This document shows positions 35,968-43,923 of a stretch of 64,000 bases of DNA, piece by piece; positions within the stretch are counted from its first letter, which is position 1, and each line of letters opens with the position of its first letter. Position numbers and translations under genes: made by a program. The notes under the pieces are model-generated. The model saw only the letters and a program-made list of their open reading frames with translations. It ran no database searches and was not told where the DNA came from. Source of the stretch: Roseovarius sp. (GTDB lineage: Bacteria; Pseudomonadota; Alphaproteobacteria; Rhodobacterales; Rhodobacteraceae); the NCBI GenBank assembly GCA_021775255.1, contig JAJFIA010000014.1:1-64000 (forward strand), given 5' to 3'.

Positions 35968-36927
35968 TCAGAGCAAATCTTTCGGCGTATCTCCGCGAAA
36001 GAAGGCATCAAGATTGTCCAGAGCGCGAAAGCCCATGGCATCGCGGGTTTGCTTGGTGGCGCTGCCGATATGGGGCAGCATGAAGATGTTTTCATGGGCG
36101 GCAAAATCCGGGTTGCCGCCGGGCTCGGTTACAAAGCAATCCAGGCCAGCGGCGGATAGCTTGCCGCTTTGCAGGGCCTCAAGCAATGCCGCCTCATCAA
36201 TCAGCGCGCCGCGCGCGGTGTTGACGATAACGGCCCCCTCCGGCAGCAGGGCAAAGCGCGCGGCATTCATCAACCCGGTGGTTTCAGGCGTGGCAGGGCA
36301 GTGCAATGACAGGAAATCGGCGATCCCCAGAAGGCTTTCAACGCTGTCGTGATAGGTGGCCCCCTGTTCCTGATCGGCTTCAAGGCGGCTGCGGTTAAAA
36401 TAATGAATTTCCATACCAAAGCCGCGTGCCTTGGTGGCGAGGGCGCGGCCCACGCGGCCCATGCCGATGATCCCCAGCCGCGCTCCGGTGACCTGTTTGC
36501 CAACCATGAAACCGGGCGACCAGACATCCCATGCCCCGGTCCGCACCAGCCGGTCGCCCTCAACCGCGCGCCGCGCCGCCCCCAGCATCAGCAGCATGGC
36601 AATTTCGGCGGTGGCATCGGAAAGCACATCGGGCGTGTTGGTCACGGCAATGCGGCGGGCGGCCAACGCGGGCAGATCGCAATGATCCACCCCAACCGAA
36701 TGATTGGCGATAATGCGCAGGCGCGAATCAAGTCGGGCGGCGACATCGGCCGAGAAAACCTCGGAATGGCAGGGCACCATGGCATCCACCTGCGCGCTCA
36801 TCGCCACGATCTCATCAGCGGTGCTTAACCCGTCTTCCCAGTTGATGATGCAATCATAATCGGCCTGCGCACGTTCCAGCGTGGCATCCGACAGGCGGCG
36901 GGGAAACCAGACGATCGGCCGCGCCAT
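35968..36927 (-). CDS. D-isomer 2-hydroxyacid dehydrogenase (glyoxylate/hydroxypyruvate reductase type)
   Basis: A 319-residue NAD(P)-dependent oxidoreductase. The dinucleotide site GIIGMGRVGRALA lies at about 148-160; the catalytic residues are Arg in NTARGALIDEA, Glu in DCFVTEPGGNP and His in LPHIGSATKQ. The family reduces 2-oxo acids such as glyoxylate, hydroxypyruvate or 2-ketogluconate. It is the last gene of the TRAP operon, starting one base after the 65-residue membrane protein gene ends, so it may act on the transported acid or a product of the amidase (inference). Confidence 0.88.
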   Translation of the reverse strand: MARPIVWFPRRLSDATLERAQADYDCIINWEDGLSTADEIVAMSAQVDAMVPCHSEVFSADVAARLDSRLRIIANHSVGVDHCDLPALAARRIAVTNTPDVLSDATAEIAMLLMLGAARRAVEGDRLVRTGAWDVWSPGFMVGKQVTGARLGIIGMGRVGRALATKARGFGMEIHYFNRSRLEADQEQGATYHDSVESLLGIADFLSLHCPATPETTGLMNAARFALLPEGAVIVNTARGALIDEAALLEALQSGKLSAAGLDCFVTEPGGNPDFAAHENIFMLPHIGSATKQTRDAMGFRALDNLDAFFRGDTPKDLL

Positions 36928-37125
36928 CTATTTGTCTTTCCGGACCGCTTCATCCCAGAAATCATAAAGCGCCAGGCAGATGACGAAAATCGCAATGATC
37001 ATGAAGGGCAGGCCGCCTTTGAAGCCGGCAAAACCGGTTGAGATCGAATAGGACAGGCCAATGATAAAACTCATCATCAGGCCGGTGCCGATGGTGGCAA
37101 CGATGAATGTTACAAGGCGGGACAT
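36928..37125 (-). CDS. Small two-helix membrane protein
   Basis: A 65-residue protein with two hydrophobic helices (about 5-30 and 37-57) and a charged C-terminus (DEAVRKDK). The start is the ATG at 37125, with a very good AGGAAAGGA upstream; the frame is open to 37206 but that overlaps the amidase. It sits between the amidase (13 bp) and the dehydrogenase (abutting), clearly in one transcript. No family recognised; a role in membrane anchoring or transport is only a guess. Confidence 0.7.
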   Translation of the reverse strand: MSRLVTFIVATIGTGLMMSFIIGLSYSISTGFAGFKGGLPFMIIAIFVICLALYDFWDEAVRKDK

Positions 37126-37138
37126 GGGCGTTCCTTTC

Positions 37139-38476
37139 CTAAAGCGTTTCGGCCAGCGTTCGCTGCATCCAGGCGGCGGTACGGCAGAGCCGGTCGTCTT
37201 CTTCAATGCCGCCGATTAGCTGCACACCAACCGGCAGGTTATTTTCGCCCACCAAAAGCGGCAGCGTCAGGGCGGGCAGCCCGGCAAGGCTGGCGATACG
37301 GCAAAACACCGGATCGCCGGTGCCGCCCGCAAGCAAGGGCGCTTCACCAGTGGCGCTTGGGGCGATGATAGCATCAAAATCGTTGAAATGTTTGGTGAAA
37401 AATTCCTCGGCCGAGGCTTTGACCGCCAATGCATCCTCATATTGGTCGCGGGTGATGGTGCGGCCACGGGTGATGATCGGTTGCAGGCTGGTGCTGAGCT
37501 GATCCCAATGGCTGTCGATCATTTGCGCAAGGTGCTGGCAAAACTCAAATTCGTGGATGGTGATATGCACCTCAATCAGACCGGCGAGCGTGCCTGACAC
37601 TGGCAGGCGTTCAACCCGGGGGCCGAGGGCCTCGAGCACCGCCTCCAGCCCTTCGCGGGCATCGGGGCTGAGCCGGTCATGGAAGGGAAAATCGAAAAAG
37701 GCAAAATCGGGCTCAACCGGGGCCGGGGCGCGGGTGCCTGCCTGCATGTCGGGGCGCGGGCGGGCAAAGCTGGCGGGATCGCGCGGATCATAGCTGCTGA
37801 TGACATCGGCGAGCAGGGCGGCATCCTCAAGGCTGCGGCCAAAGCTGCCCATCTGATCGAACGATTGCGAGGTTTGCAAAACGCCGTAGCGCGAGATCAT
37901 GCCGCGGGTGGGTTTCAGACCGTAAATGCCGCAATAGGCCGCCGGACGGATCACCGAGCCGCCGGTTTGCGAGCCGATGGCAAGCGGCACATGATGCGCG
38001 GCCACGGCGGCCGCTGAACCGCTGGACGAGCCGCCGGGGCTGCGCACGGGATCATGCGGGTTGGTGGTGTCGGTGGGGTGAACAAAGGCCAGTTCGGTGG
38101 TTTTGGTCTTGCCCATGATCACCGCCCCGGCCTCGCGCAGGCGATTGACGATGGTGGCGTCGGCATCCGGTATGCGCGAAGCGTAAACAGGCGTGCCGCG
38201 CTCGGTTGGCATGAACCGGGTGTCGATGATGTCTTTCAGCCCCACGGGAACGCCGTGCAACGCGCCGGTGGCCTTGCCCGATTTGCGGATACGGTCCATC
38301 TCGCGCGCCTGTACCATGGCAAGTTCCGGATCAAGATGTGCCCAGGCTTTGATCACCGCGTCGGTGGCGGCAATCCGGTCAAGGCAGGCCTCTACCAGCG
38401 CCTCCGACGACAGGCGGCCCGCGCGGATCGCGTCTGCGGCGTCAACCGCAGAAAGCCTGTGAAGATCGCCTTGCAT
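37139..38476 (-). CDS. Amidase (amidase-signature family)
   Basis: A 445-residue hydrolase of the Ser-cisSer-Lys class. The catalytic Lys lies in VGLKDIIDT (about 79), the signature serines in SPGGSSSGSAAAVAA, and the nucleophile region in GSQTGGSVIRPAAYCG. It should cleave a carboxamide (or act like allophanate hydrolase or GatA, but gatB/C are absent, so it is not the tRNA amidotransferase). Its ATG overlaps the dctM stop by one base (TGATG), so it is translated with the TRAP permease, which hints that the amide or its product is the TRAP cargo. Confidence 0.87.
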   Translation of the reverse strand: MQGDLHRLSAVDAADAIRAGRLSSEALVEACLDRIAATDAVIKAWAHLDPELAMVQAREMDRIRKSGKATGALHGVPVGLKDIIDTRFMPTERGTPVYASRIPDADATIVNRLREAGAVIMGKTKTTELAFVHPTDTTNPHDPVRSPGGSSSGSAAAVAAHHVPLAIGSQTGGSVIRPAAYCGIYGLKPTRGMISRYGVLQTSQSFDQMGSFGRSLEDAALLADVISSYDPRDPASFARPRPDMQAGTRAPAPVEPDFAFFDFPFHDRLSPDAREGLEAVLEALGPRVERLPVSGTLAGLIEVHITIHEFEFCQHLAQMIDSHWDQLSTSLQPIITRGRTITRDQYEDALAVKASAEEFFTKHFNDFDAIIAPSATGEAPLLAGGTGDPVFCRIASLAGLPALTLPLLVGENNLPVGVQLIGGIEEDDRLCRTAAWMQRTLAETL

Positions 38477-39840
38477 CAGGGAATATACTCGCCAAAGAGG
38501 TAATCAGGAAACCACAGGGCTATGGCGGGGAACTGATACATCAGCACCATCGTCAGGATCACGATCCCAAGATAGGGCATGATGCCGCGGAAAATCTCGA
38601 CCAGCTCGATCTGCTTTTTCAGCACGCCCTTGAGGTAATAGGCCGACATCGCCATCGGCGGCGTCAGGAACGAGGTTTGCAGATTGAGCGCCACCAGCAT
38701 GGCAAAGAAATAGGGGTTCACGCCAAATGTATCGAGCATCGGCAGGAAGATCGGCACAAAGATGATCAGAATCTCGGACCATTCCAGCGGCCAGCCCAGA
38801 AGGAAGATGATGATCTGCGCCAGTACCAGAAACTGCCAGGGCTCAAGGTTCATCGCAATGAACCAGTTCTCGATCACCGTATGGCCGCCCAGAACGCTGA
38901 AAACGCTGGCAAAAGTCCATGAGCCGACAAACAGCCAGCAGACCATCGCCGTGGCCTTGGCGGTCAGAAATACGCTTTCCTTGACTTTTCCCCATGTCAG
39001 CGACCGGTAGAGCGCCGCCAGCACAAGCCCGCCCAATGCCCCCATGGCCGCCGCTTCCGCCGGGGTGGCAAGACCGCCCAGAATCGAGCCGAGCACCAGA
39101 AAGATCAGCACCGTCAGCGGCACAAAACTGACCAGCAGGTCAAGATAGATCTTGGAAGGAGGCGGTACATCCTTCTGGCTGGGTTTTGGCGCGATTGAGG
39201 GGTTAATCATCACCCGGATGATCACGTAGACAATATAAAGCCCCGCCAGAAGCAGCCCGGGAAATACCGCCGCCGCATAAAGCCGCAGGGGCGATAATTC
39301 GGCAATCGCCGCATAGACGATCAGCATGATCGAGGGTGGGATGAGAATGCCCAATGTGCCCCCGGCGCAGATCACGCCTGAGGCGAATGATCTGTTGTAA
39401 TTGGCGTTGGCCATCGCCGGATAGGCCAGCAGGCCCATCAGCGTGACCACCGCGCCCACAATGCCCGAGGCGGTTGAAAATACCGCACAGGTCAGAAGCG
39501 CGGCAATGGCTAGCGAGCCGGGCAGGTTACGCGCCGCCATGTAGAGCGAGAAAAACAGCCGATCCACAATATTGGCGCGCTCAACCACATATCCCATGAA
39601 TAGAAATAACGGGATCGCCACCAGCGTGTCGTTTTCCATCACCGAATAGGTGTTCTGGTTCAGGAGATAGAAAATGTTATTGTCGAACAATGCCGAAAAA
39701 TTATGCGGCATGTCTGTATAATAGGCGTAATAGCCAAACCCAACGCCCATGGCGAGCAGGGTAAAGGCAATGGGAAATCCAAGCAGTACCAGCCCGATAA
39801 AGAGGCTCAGCATAAGGATTGCAACTTGGGGATCAGTCAT
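38476..39840 (-). CDS. dctM: TRAP transporter large permease (DctM-type)
   Basis: A 454-residue inner-membrane protein with about twelve hydrophobic segments, the ion-coupled channel of a tripartite ATP-independent transporter. Family features are FPIAFTLLAMGVGFG at the start, LFLFMGYVVERANI, GTLGILIPPSIMLIVYA and LTPPMAMSAYYLKG. It uses a sodium gradient to take up organic acids with the DctP binding protein. It starts 45 bp after dctQ and overlaps the amidase gene by one base. Confidence 0.93.
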   Translation of the reverse strand: MTDPQVAILMLSLFIGLVLLGFPIAFTLLAMGVGFGYYAYYTDMPHNFSALFDNNIFYLLNQNTYSVMENDTLVAIPLFLFMGYVVERANIVDRLFFSLYMAARNLPGSLAIAALLTCAVFSTASGIVGAVVTLMGLLAYPAMANANYNRSFASGVICAGGTLGILIPPSIMLIVYAAIAELSPLRLYAAAVFPGLLLAGLYIVYVIIRVMINPSIAPKPSQKDVPPPSKIYLDLLVSFVPLTVLIFLVLGSILGGLATPAEAAAMGALGGLVLAALYRSLTWGKVKESVFLTAKATAMVCWLFVGSWTFASVFSVLGGHTVIENWFIAMNLEPWQFLVLAQIIIFLLGWPLEWSEILIIFVPIFLPMLDTFGVNPYFFAMLVALNLQTSFLTPPMAMSAYYLKGVLKKQIELVEIFRGIMPYLGIVILTMVLMYQFPAIALWFPDYLFGEYIP

Positions 39841-39885
39841 CGGCAGGGCCTCTTATTGGTCAGTGTTTCGGGCTGTTGTGCCGGG

Positions 39886-40482
39886 TTATGTGTCATTTTT
39901 GGATGACAGGCCGGGGATCGCGTTTGCCTCCATATGCATCAGCATATCTTCGGTTTCGCGCACATCATCCAGCCGGTCGAGCCATTCGCCCGAGCGCATG
40001 GCCATCCAGCAGCGCATCATCTCGGCCAGGCCCTGCAGCATCAGAAGAAACCCGGCCACCGGGATCAGGGTTTTGAAAAAGTAGATCTGAATGCGCGCGG
40101 GGCTGTTCCAGCTTACCTCCTGATAGCGCCAGCTATCGGCGGCAATTTCCCAGCCGTACCAGAAAAGCGCCATCATGCCGGGGAAGAAAAACAGGATATA
40201 AAGCACAAAATCCAGCCGCGCCTGCCAGCGCACGGAAAACAGACGGTAAAGCACATCGGCACGCACATGGCCGTCTTGCGCCAACGCATAAGGCCCGGCC
40301 ATCAAGAACAGCGCGCCATACATCTGCACCATCATGTCAAACGCCCAGACGGTAGGGGCATTCAGCACGTAGCGCACGAAAACCTCGTAACTGACCGAGA
40401 ATGTCAGGATCAGGATGCACCAGCCAAAGGCACGTCCGACCCATTGGCTCAACCCTTCGATTGAGTGAATGATTTTTACCAC
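39886..40482 (-). CDS. dctQ: TRAP transporter small permease (DctQ-type)
   Basis: A 198-residue membrane protein with four helices, longer than the smallest DctQ because of a hydrophilic C-terminus (RLDDVRETEDMLMHMEANA). Typical points are VSYEVFVRYVLNAPTVWAFD and a later region with RADVLY. It forms the membrane domain with DctM. Start ATG 40482, 73 bp after dctP. Confidence 0.92.
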   Translation of the reverse strand: MVKIIHSIEGLSQWVGRAFGWCILILTFSVSYEVFVRYVLNAPTVWAFDMMVQMYGALFLMAGPYALAQDGHVRADVLYRLFSVRWQARLDFVLYILFFFPGMMALFWYGWEIAADSWRYQEVSWNSPARIQIYFFKTLIPVAGFLLMLQGLAEMMRCWMAMRSGEWLDRLDDVRETEDMLMHMEANAIPGLSSKNDT

Positions 40483-40555
40483 GTCTGCCCCCCGTCAAAG
40501 TAACCGGGGTCCGCGTTATGCGATCCCCGGTCAGGTGTTATTGCCTCAGAACCTG

Positions 40556-41650
40556 TCAGCCAAAGTAGTGCTTATAGGCCAGTTTGTAATCAGGCTGGTT
40601 GAGGTTGAGATAATTCATCACGTTCTTGGCATAGGCCTTCTGGCTTTCGATCACCTTGGCAAAGAATGCGTCTTCGCCGGAAATCCGGTCAACCACGATG
40701 TCCCATGCCTTGAGCTGTTCGGCCATCACGCTGTCGGGCGTGCGGTAGACATTGACGCCCTGCTCGTCGCGCAGCGTTACCAGATCATCGGCATAGCGCT
40801 TGGTGTTGTTCCAGTAGAAATTCGAGTTTTCGGCCTCAGAGGCATATTTCAGGATCGCCTGAAGCTCTGCGGGAAGTGACTCGAATTTCTCCTTGTTGAA
40901 CGTACACTCAAAGAATTCCTGGCTCTGGTGGAATGAGGCCAGGTGATAATGCTTGGACACGTCCTGCATGCCAAAGTCACGGTCCGATGTCGGGTTGTTG
41001 AACTCGGCCGCGTCAATCAGGCCGGATTTCATCGCCGGCTGAATTTCGCCGCCCGGAAGCTGTACCACCGACATGCCCATTTCCAGCAGAACATCGGCCG
41101 CCAGACCAACGGTGCGGTACTTGAGGCCTTTCATCTGGCTGGCGTCCTTGATCTCTTCCTTGAACCAGCCGAGCGGTTGGGCGGGCATTGGTGAATTGAA
41201 GAACGACACAACATTCAGTTGCAGCGAGGCCATCAGCTCGTCAAACAGCTCCTGACCACCGCCATAATAGACCCAGCCGAGAACTTCCTGACTGGACCAG
41301 CCAAAGCAGGGGCCGGTGCCAAACAGTGATGCAGTTTTAGATTTCGAGTACCAGTAGGCGGGCACATAATGCGCCGCATCCAGAACGCCGCGATGAACCG
41401 CGTCCTGCATCTGACTGGTTTTCACCACCGAGTTCACCGGCAAGAGATCAATCTTCAGATCGCCGCCCGACATCTCATTGACGCGGTTGACATAGGATTG
41501 GGCATTTTCAAGAAAGATGCCGCCGCCCCAGGCCGCCTGCATCTTGAGTGTCACGCCTTCGCCAGCGGCAAGTGCCGGTGTGGCCAGCGCACCGGCCCCT
41601 GCCAGAGCAGTGCCGCGCAGGAATTTTCTGCGGTTAAGTGATTTTGTCAT
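40556..41650 (-). CDS. dctP: TRAP transporter substrate-binding protein (DctP-type), Tat-exported
   Basis: A 364-residue periplasmic solute receptor. The N-terminus has a twin-arginine signal (NRRKFLRGTALAGAGA, cleavage after ALAA), unusual against Sec-exported DctP proteins but common in this subgroup. The body resembles the TakP-like receptors for 2-oxo acids and related carboxylates (GTGPCFGWSSQEVLGW, YYGGGQELFDEL, DAAEFNNPTSDRDFG), with the conserved Arg-type carboxylate contact not pinned down. I start at the ATG at 41650, with GGGAGGTAAT directly upstream; ATG 41662 lacks this. First gene of the six-gene operon. Confidence 0.9.
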   Translation of the reverse strand: MTKSLNRRKFLRGTALAGAGALATPALAAGEGVTLKMQAAWGGGIFLENAQSYVNRVNEMSGGDLKIDLLPVNSVVKTSQMQDAVHRGVLDAAHYVPAYWYSKSKTASLFGTGPCFGWSSQEVLGWVYYGGGQELFDELMASLQLNVVSFFNSPMPAQPLGWFKEEIKDASQMKGLKYRTVGLAADVLLEMGMSVVQLPGGEIQPAMKSGLIDAAEFNNPTSDRDFGMQDVSKHYHLASFHQSQEFFECTFNKEKFESLPAELQAILKYASEAENSNFYWNNTKRYADDLVTLRDEQGVNVYRTPDSVMAEQLKAWDIVVDRISGEDAFFAKVIESQKAYAKNVMNYLNLNQPDYKLAYKHYFG

Positions 41651-41689
41651 ATTACCTCCCATTTGCTTGTCAGCGATTTCATCGGTCCG

Positions 41690-41747
41690 GGTGCTGCACC
41701 CTCAAAGCCACAGCACCTGCACCATTTATGGGGGCGGGACCCCCATA
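41690..41747 (-). promoter_or_regulatory. Two hairpins in the leader of the TRAP operon
   Basis: In the leader of dctP: TATGGGGG (41727-41734) / CCCCCATA (41740-41747), an 8-bp stem with 5-nt loop, and GGTGCTG (41690-41696) / CAGCACC (41711-41717), a 7-bp stem. Neither is followed by a U-tract, so they are possible mRNA-stability or protein-binding sites rather than plain terminators. Confidence 0.5.
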
Positions 41748-41832
41748 TGCAAGTTGCAAAAATCGTTGTTTCTCAGGTGCAGGCACCTCCCTGTTCGTGT
41801 TTGTAGGTTGCAAAAATCCGCATGTACAGAGA

Positions 41833-41859
41833 AAATTGGCCAAATAATATAACCAATTT
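41833..41859 (-). promoter_or_regulatory. Candidate operator/promoter of the TRAP operon
   Basis: An inverted repeat AAATTGG (41833-41839) / CCAATTT (41853-41859) encloses an AT-rich core that reads TATATT on the minus strand, a plausible -10 box. A TTTCGAAA palindrome overlaps its right arm (41857-41864). A 12-bp direct repeat GTTGCAAAAATC lies at 41753-41764 and 41807-41818, between this site and dctP. Confidence 0.45.
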
Positions 41860-41910
41860 CGAAAATCCGGCCAGATTTCAGGCCGATTGACACCCTGAGC
41901 GGGTACGATG

Positions 41911-43686
41911 CTATTGCTCAGACAGCAACTGATTGAAAATTTTTCGATCCCGCTCATAGCTTCGGGTATCGAAAGCAGGCCTGTCGCGGTTGTGATACGT
42001 CAGAAATTCGGCCTGCAAGCGTCGGTATGTTGTCATTGCAGGGCCTGATTGATCGGTGTCGTCCTGCGCTGCCGTTACGCTATCGCGGTACTGCCACACC
42101 GCGGGCGGTATGCGCGTATCATTCAGGCTTGCGACCATGAGAGCACGCAATGTTGCGGGTTCATGCGCATTCCCACTATAGGGCGCGGCAAAAGCAAGCG
42201 GGCCTAATTTGTCGACATAGACAGTTTTGCCAACCGGCTTGCGGCCGGCAACAGCGCTGGTTGAAACCGCGTCGGTGGACACCAAAACCCGAAAGCCCGC
42301 AGGCCTGTTCCTGTCGCCAAGCCGGGCCGGTATGCTGTCTTCATTCGGGGCCAGGGCCTTGTAGTCATAGCGCCGCAGATCACGGGCGTGAAATTCTGAT
42401 GCCAGCCCGATTGTGGTGAGCGTCTTCGCCCATTCAGCATCGCCCGCTCTGGGGGCGCTGAATGTTATGAGCTTGATTTGCTGCCAGGGCCAGGGCCGCA
42501 TCTGCCGGGGCATCGCAGGGCCTTTGCCGTTCGGGCCATATTGATTGCCCATCAGGACAGCGCTGACAAATATCTGGGCCAGCCCGCCACCAAGGCTGTG
42601 GCCCGTCACGAAGATGTTCTCGGGCCGGGTGCCGGGCTTGAGCGATGCGGCTTTGCCAAGACAGGCGAAGATGCCGGGAAGGGTGAGCTCAATGGATTTC
42701 GCAAACCCGCGATGCACCGCGCCAGTGGTGGATATAAGGCTTGCGCTTTTGCCGGGGCCGATCAGATCATAGCCAAGGTCCGTGATCCAGTCGGGGCTGC
42801 CTTTGGCGCGGGTGTCCCAATTGGCCTGAACCACGGATCTGAGCAGGGATCCGCTGCGGCTGCCGCGAAAGACGATGTGTATATCGTAAGCATTGCCCTG
42901 TCCGCGATGCCGCAACAAAACGAAACCCATAAGGCTTTGGGATGCCGGATGCCCTGCCTCTCCCTTGTCGCCGGTGGCCCCTTCGAAAGCGAATAAAACG
43001 TCCCGTGCGCCAGATGCGCGCGCGGCTGGATTTGATGCAACACGGGCAACTGAAACCGCCTTTGCGGCGCGCCCGGATTTGCGGCTGCACATATAGACAT
43101 CGCGGATGTGATCGGTAATCGGTCTGGGCGGCAGATATTCAACCCATTGTTTGCCACTTCTGGTCAAAGTGCCATTCCATGGCGAAAGCCCGTCATAGCG
43201 ATAGATTGTCGGATCATGCAGCGGATTGTCATCAAAACCGGCCAATCGCCCCGGGCCGCGATAGGCGTGCACGCTGCCACCTGATTTTTGCTGTATCTGA
43301 CCGATCTTGCCGGCCCATTGCCGGACATTCCGGATGAATTTTGCCCGTCCTGACGCGCCGCCCGGCACGGAATCATAATACGGATCAAACGGCCAGATGA
43401 GAGTTTGGGCGTGCAAATGATAGGCAAGCGTCGCGAGGTCGAGATTGTAGACAAGCGGATGATAGGGGAAGCCCGAGATATTTTTCCGATCCGCAAAATC
43501 GGCTTCCGGGGGCTGATGTTGCTGAATTGCACAACTGGAAATCAGCGCAGAAGTGGCAAAAAATATCAGAAATATCAAGCGCTTAACGCCAGTCTGGATT
43601 TGCGAGCTATTTTTTCTCCAGCCGATAGCAAAGCCCCCCCGGCCAAATTGCCTTACAACCCAAATGCAACTGGCGTGATATGTCAA
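41911..43686 (-). CDS. Lipase-like (class 3) lipoprotein, start unresolved
   Basis: An alpha/beta hydrolase with nucleophile motif VTGHSLGGGLAQIF, the GHSLGG elbow of class 3 (Rhizomucor-type) lipases, and GAVHRGF and IVFRGS regions before it. A lipoprotein signal is clear: KRLIFLIFFATSALISSC, with lipobox LISSC (Cys codon at about 43531-43533), so the enzyme should be lipid-anchored. No ATG or GTG lies near the signal. In-frame choices are TTG at 43686 (used here, long n-region), TTG at 43578 (loses the KR pair) and TTG at 43830. A GGAG with no start codon after it lies just before the signal, so a mutated start or a sequence error is possible. Divergent from the MFS gene. Confidence 0.7.
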   Translation of the reverse strand: MTYHASCIWVVRQFGRGGFAIGWRKNSSQIQTGVKRLIFLIFFATSALISSCAIQQHQPPEADFADRKNISGFPYHPLVYNLDLATLAYHLHAQTLIWPFDPYYDSVPGGASGRAKFIRNVRQWAGKIGQIQQKSGGSVHAYRGPGRLAGFDDNPLHDPTIYRYDGLSPWNGTLTRSGKQWVEYLPPRPITDHIRDVYMCSRKSGRAAKAVSVARVASNPAARASGARDVLFAFEGATGDKGEAGHPASQSLMGFVLLRHRGQGNAYDIHIVFRGSRSGSLLRSVVQANWDTRAKGSPDWITDLGYDLIGPGKSASLISTTGAVHRGFAKSIELTLPGIFACLGKAASLKPGTRPENIFVTGHSLGGGLAQIFVSAVLMGNQYGPNGKGPAMPRQMRPWPWQQIKLITFSAPRAGDAEWAKTLTTIGLASEFHARDLRRYDYKALAPNEDSIPARLGDRNRPAGFRVLVSTDAVSTSAVAGRKPVGKTVYVDKLGPLAFAAPYSGNAHEPATLRALMVASLNDTRIPPAVWQYRDSVTAAQDDTDQSGPAMTTYRRLQAEFLTYHNRDRPAFDTRSYERDRKIFNQLLSEQ

Positions 43687-43703
43687 CTTCTGTCTGGTAT
43701 AAT
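43675..43703 (+). promoter_or_regulatory. Possible sigma-70 promoter P1 toward the MFS gene
   Basis: GTGATA (43675-43680) and a perfect TATAAT (43698-43703) with a 17-bp spacer. If used, the MFS transcript has a leader of over 200 nt holding three inverted repeats. Confidence 0.4.
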
Positions 43704-43755
43704 ACTGTAAGTGCCATGCTGAGGGTGTGGGCGCAGGTTGCGTTTGTTCCAAATT

Positions 43756-43774
43756 GCCATGGGCTGGCCATGGC
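43756..43774. promoter_or_regulatory. Inverted repeat GCCATGG-GCTGG-CCATGGC
   Basis: Perfect 7-bp arms (43756-43762 and 43768-43774) with a 5-nt loop, in the lipase/MFS intergenic region. Confidence 0.5.
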
Positions 43775-43799
43775 GTGGCATGGCATAGCCGGGGTATGC

Positions 43800-43819
43800 C
43801 TATATTTCTAGAAATATAG
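43800..43819. promoter_or_regulatory. Perfect 20-bp palindrome, likely operator
   Basis: CTATATTTCTAGAAATATAG reads the same on both strands. It ends 4 bp before the -35 box at 43824, a usual place for an activator or for a repressor that blocks promoter entry. Its AT-rich TTCTAGAA core suggests a dimeric winged-helix regulator (ArsR or MarR class, a guess). Confidence 0.65.
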
Positions 43820-43823
43820 AAAC

Positions 43824-43852
43824 TTGACAAGGCTCTGGGCTGGCAATATCAC
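43824..43852 (+). promoter_or_regulatory. Sigma-70 promoter P2 of the MFS gene
   Basis: TTGACA (43824-43829, perfect -35), a 17-bp spacer and TATCAC (43847-43852, 4 of 6). Expected start of transcription near 43859, about 65 bases before the MFS start codon. Confidence 0.6.
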
Positions 43853-43871
43853 CTCATGATGTTTCGGCAAA

Positions 43872-43891
43872 TTTCGAATTGCCATTCGAAA
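43872..43891. promoter_or_regulatory. Inverted repeat TTTCGAAT-TGCC-ATTCGAAA
   Basis: Perfect 8-bp arms with 4-nt loop just downstream of the P2 start point. It can act as a second operator or as an mRNA hairpin before the MFS gene. Confidence 0.5.
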
Positions 43892-43923
43892 CGCCACCCT
43901 ACCGGCATATTTCCCAACCAAGG

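Noticed and set aside
37139..38476. GatA subunit of the tRNA amidotransferase
   Set aside because: It lies in a TRAP operon with no gatB or gatC, so a catabolic amidase is more likely.
43715..43810. 31-codon plus-strand frame starting at 43715, possible leader peptide of the MFS gene
   Set aside because: No Shine-Dalgarno sequence precedes its ATG, and the codons run through palindromic DNA; kept only as a note.
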